NCBI RefSeq assembly: GCF_003284585.1
Contig: NZ_QKRX01000004.1
Span: forward strand, 1 to 64,000
DNA: 64,000 nucleotides
Reading direction: 5' to 3'
From: Nitrincola tibetensis
Lineage (GTDB): Bacteria; Pseudomonadota; Gammaproteobacteria; Pseudomonadales; Balneatricaceae
Made by a program: the position numbers and the translations under genes. The notes below the pieces were generated by a model. It had not been told where the DNA came from. It saw nothing but the letters and a program-made list of their open reading frames with translations, and did no database searches. This document shows, piece by piece, positions 16,231 through 25,280 of the stretch (positions are counted from its first letter, which is position 1; each line of letters opens with the position of its first letter).

Positions 16231-17967
16231 ATGCGCGAAAAACAAACGGAACTTGATTCGGCAATTCAACGCTGTCGTTCCAGTTTTATTCACGTCGGAG
16301 TTTTTAGCCTTTGTATCAATCTTTTGATGCTTGTTCCTGCTTTATATATGCTGCAAGTGTATGACCGCGTGATTGCAAGTGGTAGTGAATCAACACTTCT
16401 AATGCTGACACTCATTATGGTGGTTTTACTAACAACAATGGGCATACTGGAATGGGTCCGCTCCAGCATAATGCAAAAGGTTAGCAACCGCTTAAACCAT
16501 CAACTATCCCCAAAGATGTTTAATGTCAGCTACCGGCAAGCGCTGTATTCAGGAGGTACATTAGTATCCTCCCAGCCTCTTAAAGATCTCAACGGAATCC
16601 GTCAATTTTTATCGAGCAATGGCCTGTTTGCGTTTTTCGATTCGCCTTGGGTTCCTGTCTACATATTCATTCTATACCTATTTCATCCATGGCTAGGCAG
16701 CATGGCTCTTGCGAGTGTTATTGTCTTAACAGGTTTAGCGGTAATCAACGAAAAAGTCACACAAGCCGCTCAAGCCGCTGCAAATAAAGAGCTTACTCAA
16801 GCGGCAAGCTCCGTTAGTAAAAACCTGCACAACGCCGAAGTCATCGAATCCATGGGTATGCTTTCCCACATTCGCAATCGATGGTCAATTAAAAACAAAT
16901 CTGCACAAGCCTTTCAAATTCTCGCAAATGAACGAGCTGCTGTTCTATCCTCCATATCCAAGACCTTTCGGATTGTCATTCAATCACTCGTTTTAGGGCT
17001 AGGTGCCTACTTAGCTTTACAACAGGCGATATCACCCGGAATGATGATTGCTGGCTCTATTCTTTTAGGACGTGCTTTAGCTCCGATAGACCAAATGATA
17101 GGCGTTTGGAAGCAGTTTATTACGGTCAGAGAACAGTATGCGCGCTTACGCGATACAATTGAAAGTGATATAGGTCCGCATGAACAAATGTCGTTACCTG
17201 AGCCAGTTGGTGAAATTACAGCTGAAAATGCAGTCATCTGCGCACCTGGGTCTCGAGTCCCTATCCTTAAAGGCTTATCTTTTTATGTCGCGCCCGGCGA
17301 TATGATTGGCGTCATTGGCCCGAGTGCAGCCGGAAAGTCCACATTTGCTAGAGCCCTATTGGGCATTTGGCCGGCGTTAAGCGGTAAAATCAGACTTGAT
17401 GGCGCAGATATTTTTACATGGGATCGTGAACAGCTTGGCCCTCATATTGGATACCTCCCGCAGGATATAGAGCTTTTTGAAGGAACCATTAGCGACAACA
17501 TTGCTCGCTTTGGCAAAGCAGATCCCAAAGAAGTTGTCACAGCGGCACGATTAGCGGGTGTTCATGACATGATTCTTCGGCTTCCAGACGGGTATGATAC
17601 GTACATCAGCGCGCAGGGAGGCACTCTATCCGGCGGTCAGCGCCAACGAATTGGCCTTGCACGCGCACTTTATGGGAAGCCAAAGTTTGTAGTACTCGAT
17701 GAGCCTAACTCAAATTTAGATCATCAAGGAGAAGCCGCGCTTGCACAAACATTGAAGTATTTAAAACGCATTCACGCAACAGTATTTATCATCACCCATC
17801 GAACAAATGTTCTCAGCCTTGTCGACAAACTCATGGTTTTAAATCAAGGAACCCTCACACTCTATGGACCTAGAGACAGAGTCATTGCAGAACTGAATAA
17901 AGCCAACGCAGGACAAATCAGCCAGCAAAACAGCCCAACCACATCAGATACAAAAGAGGCGGAATAG
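16231..17967 (+). CDS. Type I secretion ABC transporter, PrtD family
   Basis: This 578-residue permease/ATPase has no C39-like leader domain, typical of the PrtD/AprD/HasD class that exports small repeat proteins. The start at 16231 follows GGAG by six bases; the upstream open stretch from 16144 has no ribosome site. Membrane helices occupy about 20-300. The ATPase has Walker A GPSAAGKST near residue 362, signature LSGGQRQ near 466 and Walker B VVLDEP near 487. It is followed two bases later by its membrane fusion partner and then by a probable substrate, which makes a compact export cassette. Confidence 0.9.
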   Translation: MREKQTELDSAIQRCRSSFIHVGVFSLCINLLMLVPALYMLQVYDRVIASGSESTLLMLTLIMVVLLTTMGILEWVRSSIMQKVSNRLNHQLSPKMFNVSYRQALYSGGTLVSSQPLKDLNGIRQFLSSNGLFAFFDSPWVPVYIFILYLFHPWLGSMALASVIVLTGLAVINEKVTQAAQAAANKELTQAASSVSKNLHNAEVIESMGMLSHIRNRWSIKNKSAQAFQILANERAAVLSSISKTFRIVIQSLVLGLGAYLALQQAISPGMMIAGSILLGRALAPIDQMIGVWKQFITVREQYARLRDTIESDIGPHEQMSLPEPVGEITAENAVICAPGSRVPILKGLSFYVAPGDMIGVIGPSAAGKSTFARALLGIWPALSGKIRLDGADIFTWDREQLGPHIGYLPQDIELFEGTISDNIARFGKADPKEVVTAARLAGVHDMILRLPDGYDTYISAQGGTLSGGQRQRIGLARALYGKPKFVVLDEPNSNLDHQGEAALAQTLKYLKRIHATVFIITHRTNVLSLVDKLMVLNQGTLTLYGPRDRVIAELNKANAGQISQQNSPTTSDTKEAE

Positions 17968-17969
17968 AC

Positions 17970-19319
17970 ATGAAACTACCAGTCCCCCCCTCAAATCTGC
18001 CAATAATATCAGCTGAAGATGCAGAGACTGCACACGCACTGTCTGACAGGCACCCTAAGCGCTTAGGTTATATTCTTTTATTGCTTACCTTCGGTGTTTT
18101 TGGAACCTGGGCCAGCCTAGCCCCTCTCGAAGGCGCTGCACACGCGCCAGGTATCGTCACTGTTGAAAATTATCGAAAGACTGTTCAACACTATGAAGGG
18201 GGACGCGTTAACTCTCTTCATGTACGAGAAGGTGACTGGGTTGATGAGGGTGCCCTCTTGCTTACTCTAGACGATACGCAATTTCGCGCAGAACTGGACA
18301 TTATCGGTGGCCAACTGCTTGCCAGCCGAGCCAGTGAAGCAAGACTGCGAGCAGAGCGCGATAAACTCGACTCGATTACCTTTCCAGATGACTTTGATAA
18401 AACAGACGCTAGAGTAGAAGAGACGCTAACCAATGAGCAGCAATTATTTACAGCGCGCCAAAACTCGCACCAAGGTGAAATTGACGTATTAAAACAAAGA
18501 ATCAACCAATATGAAGAGCAAATACGAGGTTTGGAAGCAATATCTCGGAGCAAACAATCCTTAATTTCATCCTACCAATCTGAGCTTCAAGACTTAAATC
18601 GCTTACTCGCCAATGGCTTTGTTGATCGCCACCGCTTGAAAATAGTAGAACGCAACATCTCAGAACTTCAGGGAGAAGTTGCCGAAAATCGGGCAATGAT
18701 AGCAGGTATTCGTGTCCAGCAAGGCGAAACGCAGCTACAGATACTTTTGGTTGAAAAAGAATATCATACACAGATAGTCAATCAAATTTCAGAAGTTCAA
18801 ACTCGAATTTTTGACCTAAGAAAACGCTTTGAAGCAATTTTAGATCGGGTTGAAAGAACACATGTTTTTTCACCAGAATCAGGTCGCGTCATAGGTATGA
18901 AAGTAAACACCATAGGAAGCGTTGTTCAGCCTGGCATTCAGATCATGGATATTGTTCCAGATACTGTGGACTTAATTATTGAAGCCCAAATATCGCCAGT
19001 AGACATAGATCGAGTGTTTACGGGCAAACTGGCAGATATTCGCTTCAGCAGTTTTAAAGCAGCAACAACTCCTGTTATTCAAGCCCAAGTCGTTCATATC
19101 TCAGCAGATCGACTCATAAACGAACAAACGGGTGCACCCTACTTTTTAAGCCGTTTAGAACTGACAGAAACCGGATACCAAATGCTAAAAGACCACCAAC
19201 TCGTATTAGTCCCTGGCATGCCAGCAGAAGTCTTGATCAATACTGGGCAAAGAACCCTGCTTCAGTACCTGACCCAGCCAATCACAAATACTTTAGCTAG
19301 ATCTTTTATTGAGGATTGA
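17970..19319 (+). CDS. Type I secretion membrane fusion protein, PrtE/HlyD family
   Basis: This 449-residue periplasmic adaptor partners the preceding ABC protein. It has a short cytosolic tail, one membrane helix at about 32-50 (LGYILLLLTFGVFGTWASLAP), a lipoyl half-motif with HYEGGRVNSLHVREGDWV, a long coiled coil at about 110-295 and a C-terminal beta domain ending in LINTGQRTLLQYLTQPI. The start is two bases past the ABC stop. No outer-membrane channel gene belongs to this cassette; one of the TolC paralogues at 1955-3361 or 8122-9960 could serve. Confidence 0.9.
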   Translation: MKLPVPPSNLPIISAEDAETAHALSDRHPKRLGYILLLLTFGVFGTWASLAPLEGAAHAPGIVTVENYRKTVQHYEGGRVNSLHVREGDWVDEGALLLTLDDTQFRAELDIIGGQLLASRASEARLRAERDKLDSITFPDDFDKTDARVEETLTNEQQLFTARQNSHQGEIDVLKQRINQYEEQIRGLEAISRSKQSLISSYQSELQDLNRLLANGFVDRHRLKIVERNISELQGEVAENRAMIAGIRVQQGETQLQILLVEKEYHTQIVNQISEVQTRIFDLRKRFEAILDRVERTHVFSPESGRVIGMKVNTIGSVVQPGIQIMDIVPDTVDLIIEAQISPVDIDRVFTGKLADIRFSSFKAATTPVIQAQVVHISADRLINEQTGAPYFLSRLELTETGYQMLKDHQLVLVPGMPAEVLINTGQRTLLQYLTQPITNTLARSFIED

Positions 19320-19345
19320 CATAACGTCGGTTGTTTAAATCTCGA

Positions 19346-19382
19346 GGTACAATATTAGTACAATACGTTTGTGGTCTATAAT
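19346..19382 (+). promoter_or_regulatory. Direct repeat and -10 element before the beta-roll gene
   Basis: GTACAATA occurs at 19347-19354 and again at 19358-19365, 11 bp apart, which is one helical turn and typical of a regulator bound to one DNA face. A consensus TATAAT lies at 19377-19382, without a good -35, so activator-dependent transcription is plausible. GGTACAATA (19346-19354) also occurs, inverted, in the adhesin promoter region at 1600-1608. Confidence 0.4.
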
Positions 19383-19429
19383 TTCGATAATGTTTCACCA
19401 ATCTATATTAATTAACAAGGAGCAAAGAC

Positions 19430-20875
19430 ATGTCTCTCTTCAAAGGCATCGTTAACTTACTGACTGGTAACGGTCAAAAAGTGATTGGTACTAAAGACAA
19501 CGATCAGATTACTGTTGACGGTAATGTAAATATTGCAAAGCTCAAAGCGGGTGATGACACACTTAATGTTTCTGGGAATGCTGACTTCATCAGTGCAGGC
19601 TCCGGAAGCGATACCATCAATGTTAATGGTAATGCAGGACATGTATACCTAGGCAAAGGCGATGATGAATTAAATGTCGGAGGAGACCTGAAAAAAGTGT
19701 TTGCAGGATCCGGTGACGACACAATCAATGTGGACGGCAACCTCGGCAAAGCCTTTCTTGGAAAAGGCGATGACGAGCTAAATGTTGCCGGCAGCGCTGG
19801 GATCATTTTTGCTGGATTTGGCAATGACACTGTAAAAGTTGAAGGTAACTCAGGCCTTGTTTCTTTAGGTTTTGGTGATGACGAGCTTGAAATAGGCGGT
19901 AACTCTAAGCTGGTGTTTGCAGGTCCAGGAGATGACAAAGTCAAAATCGATGGTAACTCAAAGCTAGTATCCGCAGGGTCTGGTGAAGACACAGTACTCA
20001 TTGGCGGAGACTCTAAACTTGCTTTCTTGGGCAGTGGCGACGATTGCATCGAGGTCGGTGGCAACTCCAAACTCATTTTCGCAGGCTCAGGTAACGATAC
20101 GGTGGTTGTCGATCAAAACGCCAAGTATACTTCTCTAGGCAGTGGCAACGACCAACTCTACGTCGGTGGAAATGCTGGCAAGATCACATCATGGAAGGGT
20201 GACAACCAAGTGATGGTCGAAGGTAACCTGAAAAGTGCATGGTTTGCACTTGGATCCAATGATCTCTATGTTGGTGGTGACTCAACTGGAATCATTCGTA
20301 CAGGCGCAAAAGACGATGTCGTTTGGATTGAAGGAAATGCCAACAAAATCTTTGCAGGCTTAGGTAACGATAAAGTGTACGTTGGTGGATCTGCTAATTA
20401 CATCGACATGGGCTTTGGCAACAATGAAGCGAGCATCGGAACACTCAATAAAGTATTTAAAAGCTGGTCTGGTGACGACAAAGTCCTGATTGGGACCAAT
20501 GCTGGCTGCGTGAACACTGGTGCAGGACAAGACCAGGTTTACATTGGCAACAACAAAGGCAAAGTAGATCTTGGTCTTGGTAATGATACGCTAACCCTAG
20601 GTTCTTTCGAAAATGGTAGCTATGCCAATGGCGGATGGGGCCATGATGTATTGAATATTATTGGAGATGCCGACAACTTCTCAATCAAATCTAAATGGGG
20701 TTACCAATACATTACAGATTTGACCAGCAATGCCACCATGAAGGCAAAGAACTTCCAAGAGATCAACTTTATAGACGATGCGACTGACAATCTAATCTCT
20801 GACTTTGACCTAAGCTTCACTAACGATCTGAAAGCCCTATCTTGCGGATGCTCAGGCGATGTAATTACCCTCTAA
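19430..20875 (+). CDS. Secreted all-beta-roll protein of 18-residue RTX-like turns
   Basis: This 481-residue protein is probably the substrate of the cassette before it. It has no signal peptide. AAGGAG lies before its ATG. From residue 21 to about 406 it is a nearly unbroken series of about 22 turns of 18 residues, each of the form GxGxD-x-U-x-V-x-G-N followed by a six-residue second half. Classical RTX has a GGxGxDxUx every nine residues, two per turn. Here only one half-turn keeps the calcium-type loop; the other is a G-N/G-D loop. After residue 400 a typical RTX cap (GGWGHDVLNI... QEINFIDD) leads to a C-terminus ending GDVITL, compatible with a type I signal, and an unusual Cys-Gly-Cys at 472-474. 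No enzymatic domain is visible, so a structural, surface or calcium-binding role is inferred. Confidence 0.8.
   Translation: MSLFKGIVNLLTGNGQKVIGTKDNDQITVDGNVNIAKLKAGDDTLNVSGNADFISAGSGSDTINVNGNAGHVYLGKGDDELNVGGDLKKVFAGSGDDTINVDGNLGKAFLGKGDDELNVAGSAGIIFAGFGNDTVKVEGNSGLVSLGFGDDELEIGGNSKLVFAGPGDDKVKIDGNSKLVSAGSGEDTVLIGGDSKLAFLGSGDDCIEVGGNSKLIFAGSGNDTVVVDQNAKYTSLGSGNDQLYVGGNAGKITSWKGDNQVMVEGNLKSAWFALGSNDLYVGGDSTGIIRTGAKDDVVWIEGNANKIFAGLGNDKVYVGGSANYIDMGFGNNEASIGTLNKVFKSWSGDDKVLIGTNAGCVNTGAGQDQVYIGNNKGKVDLGLGNDTLTLGSFENGSYANGGWGHDVLNIIGDADNFSIKSKWGYQYITDLTSNATMKAKNFQEINFIDDATDNLISDFDLSFTNDLKALSCGCSGDVITL
19490..20647 (+). repeat. 54-bp coding repeat array (18-residue beta-roll turns)
   Basis: The GxGxD-type loops start at residues 21, 39, 57, 75 and so on to 273, exactly every 18, then continue at 292, 310, 328, 346, 364 and 382 after a one-residue shift. 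Neighbouring turns alternate between a D-T-I...[D/N/E]GN form and a D-E-L...GG form in the first part, so a 36-residue higher-order repeat is visible. DNA identity between units is moderate, which suggests an old array. Confidence 0.88.
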
Positions 20876-20893
20876 TTATCATAATCAAGATCT

Positions 20894-20925
20894 AAAAAAA
20901 GCAGGCCTAGCGCCTGCTTTTTGCT
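20894..20925 (+). terminator. Rho-independent terminator of the beta-roll gene
   Basis: GCAGGC (20901-20906) pairs with GCCTGC (20912-20917) around a five-base loop, flanked by seven A and followed by five T. It lies about 20 bp after the stop at 20875. Confidence 0.9.
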
Positions 20926-21141
20926 ATCACAACCCTTAGAACCGACATAAATAGTTTTTTATAGACTATTTAAATCCGTCTTATAAAATATTTCAATTTT
21001 GCTAGTTACCATTTCAGCACTATATTCCCGTTTAAGGAGAGATAAAGCAGGACATGAGCTTATGTCACGTTTTGAACCTTAAACTTGGATACCAGCAATT
21101 AAATTGCTATTTATTAACACTTGTCTGTGAGAGCAGAGCCG

Positions 21142-21345
21142 ATGGGCACAAAAATCCGTGTCGATCAGGTCCCTATTGATGAGATAGAGGACTGGAACGA
21201 ACAATTTTCAGAAGATGAAGATACTGGGCGCAGCCGTTTGAAATACAATGGTAAGCGTCGCCGTCAAATCGAAGACCTTATGGAAGAACGTCGCTTAATG
21301 AAACAAATAAGTGACGTCTTTGATGTCGTAGATGATCGCCTCTAA
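21142..21345 (+). CDS. Small charged protein, PA3496-like
   Basis: This protein of about 67 residues begins MGTKIRVDQVPIDEIEDW and ends with a basic-acidic helix (KRRRQIEDLMEERRLMKQ). That helix recalls the short PA3496 family of pseudomonads, annotated as a putative envelope-integrity protein; the match is from memory. The ATG at 21142 is preferred to an in-frame TTG at 21121 because GAGAGCAGAG lies just before it. A perfect AGCAATT-A-AATTGCT dyad (21094-21108) sits upstream and may be a control site. It stands alone between two terminators. Confidence 0.65.
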   Translation: MGTKIRVDQVPIDEIEDWNEQFSEDEDTGRSRLKYNGKRRRQIEDLMEERRLMKQISDVFDVVDDRL

Positions 21346-21362
21346 CGCCTGATCACTTCTTC

Positions 21363-21395
21363 AAACTAGCCGGATTACATACATCCGGCTAGTTT
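21363..21395. terminator. Bidirectional terminator between the small gene and the ectoine operon
   Basis: AAACTAGCCGGAT (21363-21375) and ATCCGGCTAGTTT (21383-21395) form a perfect 13-bp stem with a seven-base loop. Flanking A and T runs make it work on both strands, ending the small gene and the convergent ectoine operon. Confidence 0.9.
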
Positions 21396-21409
21396 GCGTA
21401 ACTAAACAA

Positions 21410-22840
21410 TTAAGCCGCTGCACAAATCACATCACCATGGTCTTCTTGCTCAATGAGCGCATGATGCAAGGCTTTAACCGCACCTTCGTAATCGTCCTCA
21501 TCCACTACACACTGCATCTCAACCTGCCGAATCGATTGATGCAAAGCTTGGATGCTAATATTATTTTTGGCCAATGCAGATACTGTCTTCGCTAAAATTC
21601 CCGAGACTTTAAGATCCGAACCAATGGCAGACACAATGGCCACTTTATGCAAAGTAACATCTGCACCTGAATACGCATCAGCAACTAAACGAACAGCCCT
21701 GTTAACCATTTTCCGCGAGCCAGCTACATAGTACGTAATACTATTCGCATCCGAATCTCGGTTAACAACATACAATTTTAATTGATGCAAAAGTACCGAT
21801 AGTTCAATATCGTATTGACCGTTCCCTAGCATGTCTTGATCAAAGATTTCAATCGCGAAAACATTGCGACGCCCGGCTATGATTTCAACACAAGGCTCGG
21901 CACTCTTATAATCTTGGGTAATCAAAGTACCAGTATGATTAGGCTCAAACGCATTTTTTATCCGCAACTTAATTCCTTTTTGACGCAATCCTTTTGCAGC
22001 TTTTGGATGTATTGCTTCCATCCCCAAGTTAGACAACTGATCCGCAACATCATAATTTGTGCGCCCTATGGTCACAATTTTATCCACACCTACCACAGCA
22101 GGGTCTGCACTGCTTAAGTGATACTCTTTATGAATGATTGCCTCAGCCGCTTGGGTCAATGTCGCTATTTTACTAAAGGTCATTTCACTATAACCGCGAT
22201 CAAACACTCTCATCACACCTTCTGTGCAATGAGTATAACCTGTTACAATCGGCAACTCAGTCATCAAATCAACGTTAGTAAAATGCTCCATAATTGTCTC
22301 GTCAAAGGACTTAGGCTGACTCTGATGCCAACCCGACAAATCAATCAATTTGGCATTAACACCTTCATTTTGCAACGCTAAAACCGTATTGAACGCACTA
22401 TGACTTTCTCCTAGAGACGCCAGCATTTCTCTCACTTTCAGTAAATGCTCGTCGAGCTGGAAGTGGCCGCAAGCACATAGAGATTGCAAGCTCTTCATCC
22501 ATGCAATTGCCTCATCAATTCGCGTGCTAATAAATGTATCTGAATGCACACACACACTTGGCTCAAACAGGCTCGAATTGATCTCTAGCATTTTTGAGCG
22601 AACCACCTCTAGTGCTTGTATCCAAGCGGCCTCATTCTCTGCTTCAGCAAAGCTTGCATAGACACCCGGCTCACCTGTTTTTTTATGCTCCAGTAAAAGG
22701 TTTGTTATCCCAGCATAGGCGGATACAACAAAGATTCGCTGATATAGCTCAGCACCTTGACGCTCACCAATTAAAATAGTCCTTAACAGCTCGTCAAAGC
22801 GGCTCATGGACGTGCCGCCAATTTTTTCAACTGTGTGCAT
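21410..22840 (-). CDS. ask: Ectoine-type aspartate kinase (Ask_Ect)
   Basis: This aspartokinase of about 476 residues makes aspartyl phosphate, feeding L-aspartate semialdehyde into ectoine synthesis. The start at 22840 follows AGGAG by six bases and gives the characteristic opening MHTVEKIGGTSMSRFDELL; the frame is open from a GTG at 22855, but that overlaps the ectC stop. The kinase domain has the K-I-G-G-T-S phosphate loop, and a C-terminal ACT region follows (YVAGSRKMVNRAVRLV and VSAIGSDLKVSGILAK). A dedicated ectoine aspartokinase is typically less sensitive to feedback than the biosynthetic ones. It is the last gene of the ectABC-ask operon. Confidence 0.92.
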   Translation of the reverse strand: MHTVEKIGGTSMSRFDELLRTILIGERQGAELYQRIFVVSAYAGITNLLLEHKKTGEPGVYASFAEAENEAAWIQALEVVRSKMLEINSSLFEPSVCVHSDTFISTRIDEAIAWMKSLQSLCACGHFQLDEHLLKVREMLASLGESHSAFNTVLALQNEGVNAKLIDLSGWHQSQPKSFDETIMEHFTNVDLMTELPIVTGYTHCTEGVMRVFDRGYSEMTFSKIATLTQAAEAIIHKEYHLSSADPAVVGVDKIVTIGRTNYDVADQLSNLGMEAIHPKAAKGLRQKGIKLRIKNAFEPNHTGTLITQDYKSAEPCVEIIAGRRNVFAIEIFDQDMLGNGQYDIELSVLLHQLKLYVVNRDSDANSITYYVAGSRKMVNRAVRLVADAYSGADVTLHKVAIVSAIGSDLKVSGILAKTVSALAKNNISIQALHQSIRQVEMQCVVDEDDYEGAVKALHHALIEQEDHGDVICAAA

Positions 22841-22854
22841 GCCAACTCCTGTCA

Positions 22855-23244
22855 CTATTTCGAGTCATCAACGGGGTAAACGCCGTTTTCATCATGTACT
22901 TCTTTACCACTCAGAGGCGGATTAAAAACGCATGCCATCTTCATCTCCGTGGTTGCGCGCAATAGATGCTCATCATGCTGATCCAGTATATATAACATCC
23001 CTGGTTCAATTGGATACACCCTTCCATCAGCTAAGGTTTCAATTTCACCCGTTCCGCTCATACAATACACAGACTCCAAATGATTCTGATACCAAATATG
23101 TGTCTCAGTATTGGCATAAATTGTAGTAATATGGAATGAAAACCCCATCTGATCATCTTTTAACAACATCCTTGTGCTTTCCCAATTTTCTGAAACAACA
23201 CGCCTTTCAGAGGCTTCACAGTCCTTCAAATGCCTTACAATCAT
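22855..23244 (-). CDS. ectC: Ectoine synthase
   Basis: This 129-residue cupin-fold enzyme closes the ring of N-gamma-acetyl-diaminobutyrate to form ectoine. The opening [17 protein letters not shown] and the segments [20 protein letters not shown] and [10 protein letters not shown] are typical, and the length is normal for the family. It follows ectB by 21 bp and precedes ask by 14 bp. No ectoine hydroxylase (ectD) is present in the window. Confidence 0.95.
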   Translation of the reverse strand: MIVRHLKDCEASERRVVSENWESTRMLLKDDQMGFSFHITTIYANTETHIWYQNHLESVYCMSGTGEIETLADGRVYPIEPGMLYILDQHDEHLLRATTEMKMACVFNPPLSGKEVHDENGVYPVDDSK

Positions 23245-23265
23245 ACAACTCTCCTCAGATTCTAA

Positions 23266-24540
23266 TTAAGATGCTTTTCTTTGCTGCTCTGAAAGCGCTT
23301 GCGCAAAACACTCGTTCAACACGCCCAAGCCAAACTCAATCTGCAGATCCGTGATAACTAAAGGCACCAAACACTTAACGACCTGCCCATGCGCACCACT
23401 GGTCTCTATTACCAATCCTTTTTCAAACGCCAAACTGGTTACTCGATCTGCAAGCTCACCCGTTTCACATTCGATACCACTCATTAAACCACGCCCCTTG
23501 AGCGTCATGGTTTTGAAGCCATGTTTACGAATAATATCGGATAAACCCTTTCTGAGCATTTCGGCTTTACGTCTAACCTCACTCGCAAACACATCATCTT
23601 TCCAGAATGTCTTGAATGCCGCCGTCGCCGTTACAAATGCATGGTTATTACCACGGAAGGTTCCGTTATGCTCGCCAGGAGACCATTGATCTAGCTCACT
23701 ACGGAAAATAGTCAGAGCAAAAGGAAGACCGTAACCACTGAGTGACTTTGACAACGTCACAATATCAGGTTTAATGCCTACATCCTCAAAGCTAAAAAAG
23801 CGCCCAGAACGACCACATCCTGACTGAATATCATCCACTATTAGTAACATTTTATGCTTACGGCAAACACGTTCTAAATTTCTTAACCAATCATAGGAAG
23901 CCGCATTTAAACCGCCCTCACCCTGGATAGTCTCTACTATTACCGCCGCGGGATGGTCAACACCACTGCTGGGGTCAGATAGAACCTTATCTAAATATTC
24001 AGTGGTATCTACCCCTTCACCTAAATAGCCATCAAAGGGCATACGAGTAACATCTGATAAAGAAGCCCCCATCCCCCCTCTATGGTGTTCATTCCCCGTA
24101 CAAGCTAAAGCTCCGCCTGATACGCCATGAAAACCGTTCGTAAACGAAATAATTTCGCTTCGACCAGTCACTTTACGGGCCAACTTCAACGCTGCCTCTA
24201 CAGAGTTTGTACCTGTCGGACCTGTAAACTGAACTCGAAAATCCCCCATTCCCCTTGGTTCTAAAATAATGTCATGGAAGGTATTTAAAAAGGCCTCTTT
24301 TGCACTGGAGTACATATCAAGCCCATGCGTAATACCATCTGATAAGATGTAGTCAACCAATGCTTTTTGCAGCACAGGGTGATTGTGGCCATAGTTTAAA
24401 GTACCCGCACCCGCCAAAAAATCCACATACTCAGCCCCTGCCTCTGTAAAAAGAGACGCGCCTTTCGCTCGATTAAAAACCACTGGAAATGAACGTGAAT
24501 AGGTACGTACACAAGATTCCAATTGCTCAAAAATATTCAT
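23266..24540 (-). CDS. ectB: Diaminobutyrate-2-oxoglutarate transaminase
   Basis: This 424-residue PLP-dependent class III aminotransferase converts aspartate semialdehyde to L-2,4-diaminobutyrate with glutamate as donor. Landmarks are [15 protein letters not shown] near the N-terminus, [19 protein letters not shown], the [14 protein letters not shown] aspartate region and the PLP lysine in [12 protein letters not shown]. The length is normal for the family. It lies between ectA and ectC in one operon. Confidence 0.95.
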   Translation of the reverse strand: MNIFEQLESCVRTYSRSFPVVFNRAKGASLFTEAGAEYVDFLAGAGTLNYGHNHPVLQKALVDYILSDGITHGLDMYSSAKEAFLNTFHDIILEPRGMGDFRVQFTGPTGTNSVEAALKLARKVTGRSEIISFTNGFHGVSGGALACTGNEHHRGGMGASLSDVTRMPFDGYLGEGVDTTEYLDKVLSDPSSGVDHPAAVIVETIQGEGGLNAASYDWLRNLERVCRKHKMLLIVDDIQSGCGRSGRFFSFEDVGIKPDIVTLSKSLSGYGLPFALTIFRSELDQWSPGEHNGTFRGNNHAFVTATAAFKTFWKDDVFASEVRRKAEMLRKGLSDIIRKHGFKTMTLKGRGLMSGIECETGELADRVTSLAFEKGLVIETSGAHGQVVKCLVPLVITDLQIEFGLGVLNECFAQALSEQQRKAS

Positions 24541-24560
24541 ACTTGACTCCCTTTTACTTG

Positions 24561-25103
24561 TTAGTGTGTTTGTGTCGTGCTGTTTTGCATCGTGTCGCTT
24601 TGTTGAACAATGAAAGGACCTGCTCGATACAAAACCTCATCTTCATGCTGCCCGTTGAAGTGCTGCTCTTTTGAAAACAAAACAGATGTTTCTACTGGCG
24701 CAGACAAATCATTAAAGAAACGCTCAAACAATGCCTCAGATGCTTGATTGCCTGGTGTTATAGTCGTTTCTAAATACGCGATGCCTTTGTCTGCAGATAC
24801 GCGCCTCACCAATGCATGCAACATACGCTTTGCAAGCTGCTGACCACGGCATTCAGGTGCTACGGCAACCTGCCAAATGAACAATGTTTTCAGACGACCT
24901 GGGGGCACATAGCCTGATACAAAACCCAACAACCCCCCATCGGCTGACTTCACAGCGATCGAGGTTTGTGCAAAGTCAGAGCACTGCAAAAGGTTGCAAT
25001 AAACTGAATTCGTATCTAAAGGTGGGCAGCGTTTAATCAACGCATGCAAAGCTGGGCCATCCGCTGGCTCGGGTTTACAAAAGTTTAATTGAGTAATATT
25101 CAT
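24561..25103 (-). CDS. ectA: L-2,4-diaminobutyrate N-acetyltransferase
   Basis: This 180-residue GNAT enzyme acetylates diaminobutyrate in the second ectoine step. It shows [14 protein letters not shown] near the N-terminus, then the acetyl-CoA loop [18 protein letters not shown] and the [14 protein letters not shown] segment. The frame stays open upstream to 25232, but the family start corresponds to [15 protein letters not shown] at 25103; AAAGG lies only two bases before it, a tight but workable spacing. It is the first gene of ectABC-ask, divergent from the MarR regulator. Confidence 0.93.
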   Translation of the reverse strand: MNITQLNFCKPEPADGPALHALIKRCPPLDTNSVYCNLLQCSDFAQTSIAVKSADGGLLGFVSGYVPPGRLKTLFIWQVAVAPECRGQQLAKRMLHALVRRVSADKGIAYLETTITPGNQASEALFERFFNDLSAPVETSVLFSKEQHFNGQHEDEVLYRAGPFIVQQSDTMQNSTTQTH

Positions 25104-25280
25104 AGCCTTTCTATATATTTGCATTTCAATGCTTTTTATTATAAAACATAATACAAAGGTTATTTCAACCCTAAATACGGGCATAAAAGGGATGTAATGC
25201 TGACTAAGGGGGTCTAAACAACAGACAATCACCCATAAAATTCAATAGAATTGCATTGGATAATACCAGAAGGTTTGACA
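25104..25280. promoter_or_regulatory. ectA / ectR divergent promoter region
   Basis: On the minus strand a TATAAT (25143-25138) lies about 35 bases before ectA, with TTGAAA (25168-25163) upstream at a long 19-bp spacing. The dyad GCATT-TC-AATGC (25121-25132) lies between this -10 and the ectA start, where a bound repressor would block transcription; the divergent MarR protein is the natural candidate. The ectR side has TTCAATAGAATTG next to its start region. The promoter calls are approximate. Confidence 0.4.

Noticed and set aside
19504-20076. 190-codon minus-strand open frame inside the beta-roll gene
   Set aside because: It mirrors the 54-bp coding repeat; composition is low-complexity serine/proline/leucine, with no ribosome site.
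21054-21179. 41-codon frame starting after GGAGAGATAAAGCAGGAC
   Set aside because: It overlaps the 21142 gene in another frame, has no recognisable protein pattern and ends inside that gene; leader peptide status cannot be supported.
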